A stretch of 64,000 nucleotides of DNA, taken from assembly GCA_028285035.1 (NCBI GenBank), contig JANQQF010000181.1, positions 124,001 to 188,000 on the forward strand, given 5' to 3'. Positions 8,427 through 17,207 of this stretch are shown in pieces. The notes under the pieces were generated by a model. It saw only the letters and a program-made list of their open reading frames with translations, was not told where the DNA came from and did no database searches. A program made the position numbers and the translations under genes. How positions within the stretch are numbered: position 1 is the first letter of the stretch; each line of letters opens with the position of its first letter. This DNA is from Phycisphaerae bacterium (GTDB lineage Bacteria; Chloroflexota; Anaerolineae; 4572-78; J111).

Positions 8427-9167
8427 CTACCGTACCCCATCCAACAGCCCTTGCGCCGTATAACGCGTGACCGTGACCTCTTCCTCCGAAAGCATCATCC
8501 CATTTGTCCCCGAAAACATCAGGCGGTTGGGGTCATCAAGCACATGATGAAGCCCCAGAATATGGCCAATTTCGTGGGAAGTGACCCGTTCGTGATGGAC
8601 CGACGGCTCGTCGGTGACAAAAAAGACTCGTGAGCCAAACGGGTTAATCCCATTGGGGCCACCGATATCACGGGCGTAGAAAGCGTTGATCAAGCCCGGT
8701 TCAGTCAACTGAATGTCTGTGCCCACCCCATCAAAAAAGCGTTGAAAATCGCGAAGTGCAATCGCCTGTAAATAAATCGGCGGCACTGACACGCGTTCAA
8801 CGTGCTGCACTTCCAGCACAATATCCGCTTGCTCCCAAATCTCATTCACCCGCTCATAAATTCCCTCAAGTTGCTCACCCGAACGGTTACTGGACAGTTG
8901 CCCGCTCGTATCATCGAGGATGTAGATGGAGATAGTCAGGGTGATAGGTTCTTTGCTGACCATCGTTGGGATCGATGTCGGGGAAATTGTGGGTGTAGGC
9001 GGGGATTGGGTGGGGGGAGTTGATGTTGTGGCTGTTGGGACTATTTCAGCTTCGGTACGACTGATTGTCGCAGTCGGTTCACCGCTAAATTGGGTAGGAG
9101 GGGCTAGGGTGCAGGCCAAGGTTGATACAAGTAAAAGAATCAAGAGAACATAAGTTTTTGGATGCAT
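8427..9167 (-). CDS. secreted metzincin-like zinc metalloprotease lipoprotein
   Basis: Probable exported zinc metallopeptidase. The N-terminus is a hydrophobic signal ending near Cys19 (STLAC), consistent with a lipoprotein. A Thr/Pro/Ser-rich spacer (about residues 30-70) follows, then a catalytic domain with the extended zinc motif HEIGHILGLHH near residue 200 and a downstream LMF Met-turn-like segment. That combination matches the matrixin/metzincin group. The length of 246 residues is compact. No protease partner or inhibitor lies nearby. The substrate is unknown. Confidence 0.82.
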   Translation of the reverse strand: MHPKTYVLLILLLVSTLACTLAPPTQFSGEPTATISRTEAEIVPTATTSTPPTQSPPTPTISPTSIPTMVSKEPITLTISIYILDDTSGQLSSNRSGEQLEGIYERVNEIWEQADIVLEVQHVERVSVPPIYLQAIALRDFQRFFDGVGTDIQLTEPGLINAFYARDIGGPNGINPFGSRVFFVTDEPSVHHERVTSHEIGHILGLHHVLDDPNRLMFSGTNGMMLSEEEVTVTRYTAQGLLDGVR

Positions 9168-9294
9168 TCCAAATTAACCTCAATGTAGAATCGAATGTTA
9201 GCATAGAACCACTCATTTCAAGCTGATGTAAGAACTCTTACAACCTTACTCTCACAATAGACCAGCCTCGGAAATACTTAATATAGGGTCCTAA

Positions 9295-9323
9295 TTGTGA
9301 ACTCCCTCCATCTACGATACAAT
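9295..9323 (+). promoter_or_regulatory. promoter giving a leaderless lacI transcript
   Basis: TTGTGA (9295-9300), 17 bases, TACAAT (9318-9323). The predicted transcription start, seven bases after the -10 box, is the A of the ATG at 9330, so the mRNA would have no 5' leader. Confidence 0.7.
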
Positions 9324-9329
9324 AGGCGC

Positions 9330-10322
9330 ATGGGAATTACGATTAAGGATGTTGCTGCAGTGGCAGGCGTTTCGGCTGCGACGGTCTCACGGGTCTTGAC
9401 GGGGAGTGATAAAGTTGCGCCGGAAACCGCCGAACACGTAAAAACGATCGTTGAGAATCTAGGCTATCAGCCGGACCGGGTGGCTCGTGCCTTACGGCAA
9501 CGGCGGACCAACCTCCTCGGCTATGTTGTGCCCAATCTAAACAACCCAGCGGTGTTACAACTGTTGGCGGCCCTTGAGCTTGAGCTTTCCAGCCAAGAGC
9601 TTATTTTGGCGGTGGCAAGCTCAGCGGATAAGATCGAAGGGGAAGTGGCCCAAGTCAATCGTCTGTTGGCTCAAGGCATCGATGGCTTATTCATCATCCC
9701 CTTTGATACCGAAAATAGTGCCAAGACCTTGACCTATGTGCAGGAAGAAGGTCTGCCTGTGGTCCAACTCTTACGGCGGGTGAATGAGCCAGCCATCGAT
9801 TATGTGGCGACGGATTATGCAGCAGGAATTCGGCAGGTGGTGCGGCATCTGGCTCGCGAAGGGCAGCGCTCAATTGCCTTTGTCGGGGAAGGGGCCATCA
9901 CCTCAATTGGCGAGGAACAACTTCGGGCCTTTGTTGATGCGGTTGAAGATTTGACTGATGTCGAGCAGCATGCCATCCGCGTCGGGGGGGTGACCACTGA
10001 ATTTGGCCGCCAAGCTACCCTCGGGCTATTGGAGCAGGAACAGCGCCCCGATGCTATTATTTGTGGGAATGATCTCATTGCGGTCGGGGCTTTACAGGTG
10101 CTCGAGATGCACAATCTGACCGTACGTGATATCGCCATTACCGGCTTTGATGGACTTGAGCCAGCGACTTACCTGAACTCCAAATTGACAACAACCGGTC
10201 AACCAACCACCCGACTGGCCCAAGAGGCGATGCGCCTGATGTCACAACGTTTAAGCGGCCTGTCAGATGCCCCGGTTGAAATCAGGATTAGCCCCCACCT
10301 GATTGTGCGTAGTTCAGCCTAA
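9330..10322 (+). CDS. LacI family transcriptional regulator
   Basis: A 330-residue LacI/GalR repressor. The N-terminal helix-turn-helix ITIKDVAAVAGVSAATVSRVL is canonical and is followed by a hinge helix (PDRVARALRQRR) and a periplasmic-binding-protein-like effector domain with the late-family GNDLIAVGALQVLEM and DIAITGFDGLE motifs. The start at 9330 is chosen because the HTH begins there and the promoter places the 5' end on this ATG; the frame is open to 9297. It is convergent with the BMP-importer operon, whose promoter carries LacI-type operators, so it is the obvious candidate regulator (inference). Confidence 0.92.
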   Translation: MGITIKDVAAVAGVSAATVSRVLTGSDKVAPETAEHVKTIVENLGYQPDRVARALRQRRTNLLGYVVPNLNNPAVLQLLAALELELSSQELILAVASSADKIEGEVAQVNRLLAQGIDGLFIIPFDTENSAKTLTYVQEEGLPVVQLLRRVNEPAIDYVATDYAAGIRQVVRHLAREGQRSIAFVGEGAITSIGEEQLRAFVDAVEDLTDVEQHAIRVGGVTTEFGRQATLGLLEQEQRPDAIICGNDLIAVGALQVLEMHNLTVRDIAITGFDGLEPATYLNSKLTTTGQPTTRLAQEAMRLMSQRLSGLSDAPVEIRISPHLIVRSSA

Positions 10323-10328
10323 CCCCCT

Positions 10329-11228
10329 CTACCGCCAATTGAGTTGGATGTCAACAAATGTCCCAATCTTTTTGATGGCGGCATCGGCCTCGGGGAATTG
10401 GCCCGCAAAAAATTGAAAGCTGTGCACCATCTCCGGAAATAAATCGTACTGCAAATCTACGCCCGACTCCGCGGCACGCTTCGCCAATCGAGTTGAATCA
10501 TCTAGCAGCAAGTCAAGCTCAGCAGCCTGTACGTAAATAGGCGTCAAGCCGTTCAAATCACCATAGAGGGGCGAAACCAAAGGATTCTTTGGGTCAGCCC
10601 CATTCAGATAACAGTCGGCAAAATACTCCAAATTCCCTTTGCGCAAAATGACGGCACGATCTTTATTGGCCATCACTGAATTCCCCTCCAGAGCCAAATC
10701 TAACCAAGGGCACAGTAGAACGGTACAAGCAGGTAAACGAATCGTCTGATCGCGCATCGACATCACCGCCCCCAAAGCCAAGCCCGCCCCCGCCGAGTCG
10801 CCCGCGAGAATAATTGACGTGTTCGTATCACGTTCCGTAAACGAACGGATAAAAGCCACGGTTTCTTCGAGGGCTTTTGGAAAGGGATATTCCGGGGCCA
10901 GACTATACTCCGGAATGAACGTTTCGGCTCGGCAGGCAACCGCAATATGTCCAGCAAAACGTTGGTGGCTTTCGGGTGACATCAAGGCAAAAGCACCGCC
11001 GTGGATAAAAATCAGTTGCCGTTCTGGTGTGTGATGATGCGGTACGGCTCTAATCGTACGCAATCCAGCAATCGTCACCTCGTCATAAGTCACGCCCTCA
11101 GGCTCAACGGTTAAGGCCCCAGCTGCGTCAGCATTCTTTCGCTCTTCCGCCAAAATGACGGGACCCCTGGCATTGGCGTTGGCTTCTCGAAATTGATCAA
11201 ATAAAGTTTGGGCCGCTTGGCTAGGCAC
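10329..11228 (-). CDS. alpha/beta hydrolase, HSL-family esterase
   Basis: Cytoplasmic carboxylesterase of the hormone-sensitive-lipase (family IV) type. It has the oxyanion-hole motif HGGAF (about residue 76), the nucleophile elbow GDSAGAG (about 143), a catalytic Asp region (AELDLLLDDS) and His in EMVHSFQ near the C-terminus. The length of 299 residues is usual. It is the last gene of the BMP-type importer operon, 16 bases after the permease, so it may remove an ester group from the imported substrate (inference). Confidence 0.88.
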   Translation of the reverse strand: MPSQAAQTLFDQFREANANARGPVILAEERKNADAAGALTVEPEGVTYDEVTIAGLRTIRAVPHHHTPERQLIFIHGGAFALMSPESHQRFAGHIAVACRAETFIPEYSLAPEYPFPKALEETVAFIRSFTERDTNTSIILAGDSAGAGLALGAVMSMRDQTIRLPACTVLLCPWLDLALEGNSVMANKDRAVILRKGNLEYFADCYLNGADPKNPLVSPLYGDLNGLTPIYVQAAELDLLLDDSTRLAKRAAESGVDLQYDLFPEMVHSFQFFAGQFPEADAAIKKIGTFVDIQLNWR

Positions 11229-11244
11229 TCAGATTTACTCCCAC

Positions 11245-12135
11245 TTATCCATTTTGCTTGGTACGATTTCTGTTGGCCAACACACTACTGAGGGTGACAA
11301 AGGCAATGGTGGTGATAAAAGGAATCATCAGAATAAATTGCCGAGGGATTAGACTGTTGGCATTTAACTGACTAACGATCCCAATAGCATCGGCAAAACC
11401 AAAGAACAGCCCGGCCAAGGCCGTCCACAAAGGATGAGAGCCACCAAATAACATCGCGGCCAAGGCGATAAAGCCCCGGCCATTGGTCATATTTTCCGTG
11501 AAATTGGCCAAATCACCCACGGAAAGCTGCGCCCCGGCCAAGGCACAGCCAATCCCCGTAATCAACACCGCCCACAATCGAGTCCGGCTCACATTCACCC
11601 CAGCCGCTTCAGCACCGTAGGGGTATTCGCCGACAGCGGCGATATGGAGGCCAAGGCGAGAACGACGCAGCAATAGCCAGCCGATAAAAATGATAACGGG
11701 CACCGCCCAGACCATAATCGATAGCTCGGAGACGTAAGCCAAGATGCCTTCCTGGGGGCCAGACACAGGCTGGGGCAGTCGGACCGCCGACGCCATTGAG
11801 CCACGTTTGCCAAACAAAGTGAACATCAAAAAGGCAGTTCCCCCCATGCAGACCGTCGTCAAACCAAGTCCGGCGATAATTGTGTCTGCCTCAAACCGAT
11901 CAATCAGCAACCAGTAGAGCCAGGACAAGAGGAGATTGGCCCCAACCGCCGCTAAAATCCCCAGAACAATCGACCCAGTCAGCGTCCCCACCGCCACAGC
12001 GGTAAATGCGCCCACCAACATCAACCCTTCAATCCCCATATGAAAAATACCTGCTCGGATTGAAAAAAGACCAGCCACAGCGGCAATGATAATTGGGGTT
12101 GAAGCCCGGATAGTCGTCACCACAAATTGTTCCAT
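11245..12135 (-). CDS. ABC transporter permease (BMP/nucleoside type)
   Basis: Integral membrane permease of the branched-chain/ribose-like class used with BMP-family binding proteins. It has 296 residues in about eight to ten hydrophobic segments. It carries the FHMGIEGLMLVGAFTAV segment near the N-terminus and GYSITINV-like cytoplasmic coupling sequence GVNVSRTRLWAVLITGIGCALAGA in the middle. It is the second of two permeases; its ATG overlaps the stop of the preceding one, which indicates translational coupling. Substrate by analogy: nucleosides. Confidence 0.9.
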   Translation of the reverse strand: MEQFVVTTIRASTPIIIAAVAGLFSIRAGIFHMGIEGLMLVGAFTAVAVGTLTGSIVLGILAAVGANLLLSWLYWLLIDRFEADTIIAGLGLTTVCMGGTAFLMFTLFGKRGSMASAVRLPQPVSGPQEGILAYVSELSIMVWAVPVIIFIGWLLLRRSRLGLHIAAVGEYPYGAEAAGVNVSRTRLWAVLITGIGCALAGAQLSVGDLANFTENMTNGRGFIALAAMLFGGSHPLWTALAGLFFGFADAIGIVSQLNANSLIPRQFILMIPFITTIAFVTLSSVLANRNRTKQNG

Positions 12136-13223
12136 TAGCTTGTGGCCTCCGAGGGTTGAATTTGGCCTGCCTCTGCGGGGGCAGGCGGTTCAGGCGGAGG
12201 CTCGATCTGTGGGGCGTGGTAACGTCTGCGAATAAAATGCGCTGTAATCAACAGGGCAACCAACCCTTCCATCACCCGAATGCCAGAGCTGGGCAGATTG
12301 CTGACAATCGGCAAATAGAGGATGGCTGCTTGTAAGCCGCCGAAGAAAAGCGCAGCCAAAACTGCGCCGGGCACACGCAAGGTGCCCACAATCGCCACCA
12401 CAATCGCCGTAAATCCGATAGTCGGGGTGGCACCAGTAACCAGTCGCCCATTTGGCCCCAATACCTCAAAAGCCCCGGCCAGACCCGCAAAGGCCCCGGC
12501 CAAGAGGTAAGTCCACATTCGCACCTGTTGTACGTTAATTCCCTGCCACGATGCCGCCACAGGGTTGCTCCCCGTTAGTCGACTCTTTAAACCAAACGGC
12601 GTTCTTTCCAAGATGATCCAAGCCACGACGATTGTGATCACCACCAAAATAATGAGGGCGGTCGAAACACCAACGCCAGTTGTCAGCCGAACCGCTTCGG
12701 GGACGAAGGGGGTGGAGGCCGTCTCACCTCTCACCGCATCATTTTTCAGCGGCCCAGTTGTCACCCATTGGATCAAAAGAATAGCGATAAAATTCAGCAT
12801 CAGAGTCGTAATGACCTCATCAGCCCCTAATCGAATTTTGAGCCAGCCCGCAATGGCCGACCACAAGGCTCCACCGATAATTCCGGCGATGATGGCCACG
12901 ATGATGACCAGCACAGGCGGACCATCCCACAGCAGGGCCACCATTACCGTCCCCAAGCCACCGAGCGTCAATTGTCCCTGGGCGCCGATGTTAAATTCAC
13001 CTGTGCGCAAGGTGATAATGATGCCAAAGCTGATGACGAGCAGAGGAATGGCCCAGCGCAGGGTTTGGGCGGATGCACCCGCCGAGGTGATGGCCCCGGC
13101 GAATACCCCAAACCAGACCTCGACAATGTCAAAGCCGCTAGTGGCAAACAAGAGGCTGCTCAAGACAAAGGCAGCAACTAGAGGCAGGAGAACGCGAATG
13201 AGCGTTGTACCCAGTTGTCTCAT
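12135..13223 (-). CDS. ABC transporter permease (BMP/nucleoside type)
   Basis: First membrane subunit of the BMP-type importer, 362 residues and strongly hydrophobic. It has the LRTGEFNIGAQGQLTLGGLG motif and a central NVQQVRMWTYLLAGAFAGLAGA cytoplasmic segment that mirrors the partner permease. The C-terminus is a Pro/Glu-rich cytoplasmic tail (IEPPPEPPAPAEAGQIQP). The start overlaps the ATPase stop by four bases (ATGA). Confidence 0.9.
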   Translation of the reverse strand: MRQLGTTLIRVLLPLVAAFVLSSLLFATSGFDIVEVWFGVFAGAITSAGASAQTLRWAIPLLVISFGIIITLRTGEFNIGAQGQLTLGGLGTVMVALLWDGPPVLVIIVAIIAGIIGGALWSAIAGWLKIRLGADEVITTLMLNFIAILLIQWVTTGPLKNDAVRGETASTPFVPEAVRLTTGVGVSTALIILVVITIVVAWIILERTPFGLKSRLTGSNPVAASWQGINVQQVRMWTYLLAGAFAGLAGAFEVLGPNGRLVTGATPTIGFTAIVVAIVGTLRVPGAVLAALFFGGLQAAILYLPIVSNLPSSGIRVMEGLVALLITAHFIRRRYHAPQIEPPPEPPAPAEAGQIQPSEATS

Positions 13224-14758
13224 CGGACCGCCCCAATCATCGCATCCCCAACCGCCTGCTGATCAAACGGTGCGGCAAACTCTCCCGCGATTTCACCAGC
13301 CCGAACGACAACGACACGATCAGAAATTTTGAATAACTCATCGAGATCCGAAGAAACAAGCAAAACACCTGCTCCTGTCGCTTTCAAATCATTCAACACC
13401 TGCCAGACAAAATCAGTCGCCTGAAAATCGAGGCCACGGGTGGGCTGGGCCGCAATCACAATTTTAGCCCCATCGGCCAACTCTCTGGCTAGAATAAGCC
13501 GCTGCAAGTTTCCCCCCGATAGAGAACCCGCCGGCTGGTCAAGGTTGTTGTACTTTACCTCAAAACTGTCCAGGGCTTTTTTGGCCGCTTGCCGGATGGC
13601 CCGCATCGGGAGCCATGGCAGCCAGCCCTGGGTGAATTTTTCGGCTTGCCAGGCCATCACATTTTCCCACAATGGCAAGGTTAAACTCGAACCTTCTGTC
13701 ATTCGGTCAAAGGGCACGACGCGCAAACCAATCTGTCGTCGCTCAAGGGGAGGTAAATGGGTCACATCTTGTTCAAGTAGAGAAATTTGCCCCCGTTGTG
13801 CCGGGGTTTGGCCTGTCAGTACATTGACAATCCCTCGTTGGCCATTCCCTTCCACCCCAGCCATACCCACAATTTCGCCCGCCTGAACCCCCAGCGAAAC
13901 CTGCTTTAAGGGCGGCTCGGTTTCTGTACCTGGTGTATCAACCTGTCTTAAGGCAAGGGTGACCTTGTTGGGGCTAGATAAAGTTGCAGGCGTAGCGGTA
14001 GCATCCTCTACAGGTCCATTGTCAGTATAACCACTGCCAATAATCAGGTCACTCAACTCACCCGCTGTCACTGAGGTTGTCGCGGTGGGTGGCAAGACCA
14101 GCCGTCCGCCTCGCAACACAGAAACGGTTTCGGATATCTCCAAAACCTCGCGCAATTTGTGCAAGATCACGAGGATGGTGACACCTTCATCTCGCAGCTT
14201 TCGCATTCGCGCAAATAAATTGTCAATGGCCGAAGGGGATAACAAGGCCGTTGGTTCGTCCAAAATCAATACATTGGCCTGCCCAGACAAAGCTCGCAAG
14301 ATTTCCAGAGATTGGGCCACTTCGACGGGTAAATCCTGAATTCGTGTGGTGGGGGGCACGTTGACCCCTGCCGCCGCAAGATCATTATGCCAAGCTTGAC
14401 TGAGGGCATTGGCTGAATAGATAGCCCCCACCTGTTTTTTAGCCGAGGCCAACTCAAGCGCTTCGGCGACGGTAAATTTAGGCGGGAGCGTAAATCGTTG
14501 ATGGACAATATCCAACCCGGCCTCACGTACCAAGTGGACATTTCCATTTTGGATAGATTTGCCATTGATAGAGAAGTGCCCTGCGGCTGGGGCGACTAAC
14601 CCTGCCAAGACCCGAGCCAGTGATGTCTTTCCAGCACCGTTTTGCCCAACAAGCGCATGAATCTTGCCCGCAAAAAATTGCAAGGATACATCTTGCAGCG
14701 CGGTAAAATTACCGTACTTGACAGTTATATTTTGACATTCGACACTAAGCGTGGGCAC
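13220..14758 (-). CDS. ABC transporter ATP-binding protein, two nucleotide-binding domains
   Basis: ATPase of the BMP-type importer, 512 residues with two fused ABC domains as in RbsA-like proteins. Domain one has Walker A GQNGAGKTS (about residue 38), a degenerate signature and Walker B VLILDEPTALL. Domain two has a degenerate Walker A (GVEGNGQRG, no Lys), a good signature SGGNLQRLIL and a TRGLD motif, so the two sites are asymmetric as is usual in this class. It starts with GTG. A perfect palindrome separates it from the upstream binding-protein gene, so it may be expressed at a lower level. Confidence 0.93.
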   Translation of the reverse strand: MPTLSVECQNITVKYGNFTALQDVSLQFFAGKIHALVGQNGAGKTSLARVLAGLVAPAAGHFSINGKSIQNGNVHLVREAGLDIVHQRFTLPPKFTVAEALELASAKKQVGAIYSANALSQAWHNDLAAAGVNVPPTTRIQDLPVEVAQSLEILRALSGQANVLILDEPTALLSPSAIDNLFARMRKLRDEGVTILVILHKLREVLEISETVSVLRGGRLVLPPTATTSVTAGELSDLIIGSGYTDNGPVEDATATPATLSSPNKVTLALRQVDTPGTETEPPLKQVSLGVQAGEIVGMAGVEGNGQRGIVNVLTGQTPAQRGQISLLEQDVTHLPPLERRQIGLRVVPFDRMTEGSSLTLPLWENVMAWQAEKFTQGWLPWLPMRAIRQAAKKALDSFEVKYNNLDQPAGSLSGGNLQRLILARELADGAKIVIAAQPTRGLDFQATDFVWQVLNDLKATGAGVLLVSSDLDELFKISDRVVVVRAGEIAGEFAAPFDQQAVGDAMIGAVR

Positions 14759-14784
14759 GTTATATTCTCTGGAAAATAGGTTTC

Positions 14785-14822
14785 AAAAAGGAATCCGAAA
14801 GTGCACTTTCGGATTCCTTTTT
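14785..14822. terminator. perfect 38-base palindrome between binding protein and ATPase genes
   Basis: Two 19-base arms (14785-14803 and 14804-14822) are exact reverse complements with no loop. They start with AAAAAGG and end with CCTTTTT. As RNA this is a strong hairpin followed by T, placed after the binding-protein gene and before the ATPase gene. Partial termination or 3'-end protection of the binding-protein message is likely. A DNA-level palindromic binding site is the alternative. Confidence 0.75.
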
Positions 14823-14915
14823 CAGTCATTGATGGTATGCGAAATTCGTAAAAACACCTAACACAATATGGGATATCGGATGATTATAACATCCCATTAG
14901 CTCAATATTCCAAAA

Positions 14916-15968
14916 TTACTGTTCTTCGCCAACCTCTTCGACAACGAGGTCACCACTCTTGATCGCCGCAACGGCCTCATCTACGCTAGACATCGCTGCT
15001 TCAGCCTTGGCTCGCCGCTCATCGGTGGTGGCTTCGAGGAAGGCCTCCGGAATATTAAAATCTATTTCCCCAGTCTGAACACTGGCTCGGCGGAATCCTG
15101 GCTCAAATGAGGGACCAATTGCGGCCTCAATCTCTTGCAAAATCGTTTTGGCCCATTCGATGGAAACGACGATACCCACATTGGCTGGTGACTGCTCAAC
15201 CAACGGGGTCGAGGCGACCATCACCAACTGGCCGCTATCAGTTGCCGCTTCAACCACCCCAACATCACTGGCCGCAGCACCCGTAAAGATAAAATCTACC
15301 CCACTGGCATAAAGCCCTGCCGCCAATTCACGCCCTTTCACTGGATCCTCGAATGACTCGACGAATGTCGCTGTTGTCTCAATATCGGCGTTCACCGAGC
15401 GAGCTCCAGCGGTGAAGGCATTAAAATCTGCCCAGGCAAAGGGCAATGGTACACCGCCGGTATAGCCTAATTGGTTGCTTTCAGTCATTTGGCCGGCATA
15501 AACCCCACCCACATAGGCTCCCTCAAAGAAGGCGTAATCCATCACCTTGACATTTGGTTGCTCAGGGTCAACTGGGGCGGCAACAATGACGACAAATTTA
15601 GTATCTGGGAAGTCAGGGGCAACAATAGACGTGGCTTCCCCCATGGCAAAGAAGGTTGAGATAATGACATCTGTATCAGCACTCGCCAAATTTCGCAAAG
15701 TTGTCTCAAATGTGGCCGGGTCAAGGGCCTCAACAAACTGGGTTTCAATCCCAAATTGCTCCTCGGCCATTTTCAGGCCATCAATTAGTCCATCGATAGG
15801 GCCATTATCACCCGCCGCTTGGGTAGCAACTAGAGCGACTTTTAATGGATCGTCTGATGATGCCGCTTCTTCAGCAGGCGCGCTCGGTCCACATCCAGCC
15901 AAGGCAAGGCTCATCAAAATGACCAAAAGGAATAAAACTCGAAATTTTGACCACATTCTTTGCAACAT
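14916..15968 (-). CDS. BMP family ABC substrate-binding lipoprotein
   Basis: Lipid-anchored binding protein of the basic-membrane-protein (PnrA/BmpA) family, which binds purine nucleosides in characterised members. It has a signal peptide with lipobox LAGC (Cys26) and a short A/E/S linker. The BMP fold follows, with DNGPIDGLIDGLKMAEEQFG, the VDPEQPNVKVMDYAFFEGAYVGGVYAGQM region and VEWAKT-like SIEWAKTILQEIEA. The 350-residue length is typical. AAGGAG lies seven bases before the ATG. It is first in the operon, behind an operator-rich promoter. Specificity for nucleosides is inferred from the family, supported by a nearby adenosine deaminase. Confidence 0.92.
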   Translation of the reverse strand: MLQRMWSKFRVLFLLVILMSLALAGCGPSAPAEEAASSDDPLKVALVATQAAGDNGPIDGLIDGLKMAEEQFGIETQFVEALDPATFETTLRNLASADTDVIISTFFAMGEATSIVAPDFPDTKFVVIVAAPVDPEQPNVKVMDYAFFEGAYVGGVYAGQMTESNQLGYTGGVPLPFAWADFNAFTAGARSVNADIETTATFVESFEDPVKGRELAAGLYASGVDFIFTGAAASDVGVVEAATDSGQLVMVASTPLVEQSPANVGIVVSIEWAKTILQEIEAAIGPSFEPGFRRASVQTGEIDFNIPEAFLEATTDERRAKAEAAMSSVDEAVAAIKSGDLVVEEVGEEQ

Positions 15969-16001
15969 TTTTCTCTCCTTATTGCTAAAATCCCACAGTT
16001 C

Positions 16002-16080
16002 ATGTAATCGATTTCATAATGAAATCGATTACATTATAGCAAAGACGGAGATGCTGGCAAATTCATGTAATCGATTTCAT
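16002..16080. promoter_or_regulatory. three LacI-type operators flanking the BMP-operon promoter
   Basis: The 16-mer ATGTAATCGATTTCAT occurs at 16002-16017 and again at 16065-16080, with its exact reverse complement at 16019-16034. Each copy is itself near-palindromic with the central CG typical of LacI-family sites (TGTAATCGATTTCA). Copies start at 16002, 16019 and 16065; the outer two are exactly 63 bases apart, about six helical turns, which would suit looping. One site overlaps the -10 box, one lies just downstream and one just upstream of the -35 box. Confidence 0.88.
16033..16060 (-). promoter_or_regulatory. promoter of the BMP importer operon
   Basis: On the minus strand, TTGCCA (16060-16055), a 16-base spacer and a perfect TATAAT (16038-16033). 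The start falls near 16026, inside an operator. Confidence 0.85.
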
Positions 16081-16174
16081 CAATTTTGAAAAAGATATAA
16101 CCCATCTCCTAAAAAGTTATGGAGATAGGTTTTCAGGAGGGGGCTTGCTGTACTTCTGTGATAGTAAAGATCTT

Positions 16175-16852
16175 CTAAGATTGTTTTGTCAAAAGTAGAT
16201 TAAGAGGATTTCGGAGGAGCCAAAAGAGGGTTGCCATCACCATAACCAAACCAAAACTCCATACTGCACTATCAAACCCTACAGCCATACTCCCTGTGAC
16301 AGCATACAAAACAGCAATTGGAAGGTATCCCGCAAAAGAAGCGATCAACAATTGTTTGTAGCTCATCCCTGACGCACCAGCGACAATAACCATCGTTTCA
16401 GAGATTAACGGGACCGGGCGTGTAGCAATAACAGCGACCATCCCCCATTGCATAAACATCTCTCGAGCGGCACGCCATTGGGCCTCTGGGACAAACCGTT
16501 CAATCCCCCAATGCTGACTTTGTTTGCCGAGTAAAAAGCCAGTGATTGCCGCCCCAACACCCCCAATAAGGGAGATAATTGTCCCTAATATAACCCCAAA
16601 CAAAGCCCCATTCACGATCATTATTAGGCTGGCGGGGATCGGCAAGAAAACATCTAACACGATTAGGCCAATTGAAGTCAGAGCGGTGCCAATCCCCTGT
16701 GTCTGCAAAAATGTTTCAGGCGATTGAAAAATAGGCCAATCAACCTGAGAAAAAAGCAGAAACATGATGAGCAAAGTAAGGAAAATTATGCCTGTAAATA
16801 TCCAGAACTGTTTCACAGTGCCCCCCCATTTTTCTAGATGAGTTTTACACAT
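16175..16852 (-). CDS. VTT/DedA-like (TVP38/TMEM64) membrane protein
   Basis: Integral membrane protein of the VTT (SNARE-associated Golgi protein homologue) family. The core motif region contains GALFGVILGTIISLIGGVGAAITGFLLGKQ, then FMQWGMVAVIATRPVPLISETMVIVAGASGMSYKQLLIASFAGYLPIAVLY, which carries the Arg and Pro of the family motif. There are five to six hydrophobic segments. Members are implicated in lipid transport and membrane homeostasis. The frame is open to a GTG at 16909, but that codon lies inside an inverted repeat; ATG at 16852, or a GTG about 12 codons later behind a G-rich site, is more likely. It is monocistronic. Confidence 0.85.
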   Translation of the reverse strand: MCKTHLEKWGGTVKQFWIFTGIIFLTLLIMFLLFSQVDWPIFQSPETFLQTQGIGTALTSIGLIVLDVFLPIPASLIMIVNGALFGVILGTIISLIGGVGAAITGFLLGKQSQHWGIERFVPEAQWRAAREMFMQWGMVAVIATRPVPLISETMVIVAGASGMSYKQLLIASFAGYLPIAVLYAVTGSMAVGFDSAVWSFGLVMVMATLFWLLRNPLNLLLTKQS

Positions 16853-16899
16853 AAGAGCGGTAGATATCGATTGTACAAGTTCCAAACTAATTTGTCGAT

Positions 16900-16936
16900 A
16901 AGTATCCACCTGTGAATTTTATACAGATGGATACTT
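16900..16936. repeat. 14-base inverted repeat upstream of the VTT gene
   Basis: Arms 16900-16913 and 16923-16936 (AAGTATCCA.CTGT type, one mismatch) surround an AT-rich 9-base loop. The position just upstream of the gene suggests an operator or a promoter-proximal hairpin. Confidence 0.6.
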
Positions 16937-17207
16937 GTCTTAGAACTAACTAGATTCTCAGACATAATTTAGCCAAATGACCTTGTGATTTGTTGTGCCC
17001 ATTTCCAAGAACTAATTTGGATCAGGCAGGCCAAAGATAGATTGGTTATACCCAATGAGATTCAAATCAGGACCCCATCCAAGGCTGCAATAGTATCATC
17101 TGAGGGGTAGGTCAGGCCTGTGATGAAAATGGCACTCGGACTCCCAAGGCTATCAGTTATTTCTGACGATTAACTAGCCCTGGTGAGACCCAACACCCTA
17201 AGTTATT
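16937..17207. other. intergenic region without visible features
   Basis: No gene, promoter or strong hairpin was recognised between the VTT-gene upstream repeat and the end of the aspartic-protease-like gene. Confidence 0.4.

Noticed and set aside
12565..13332. 255-codon plus-strand frame across two transporter genes
   Set aside because: It crosses gene boundaries and has a biased composition caused by the antisense of hydrophobic permease codons.
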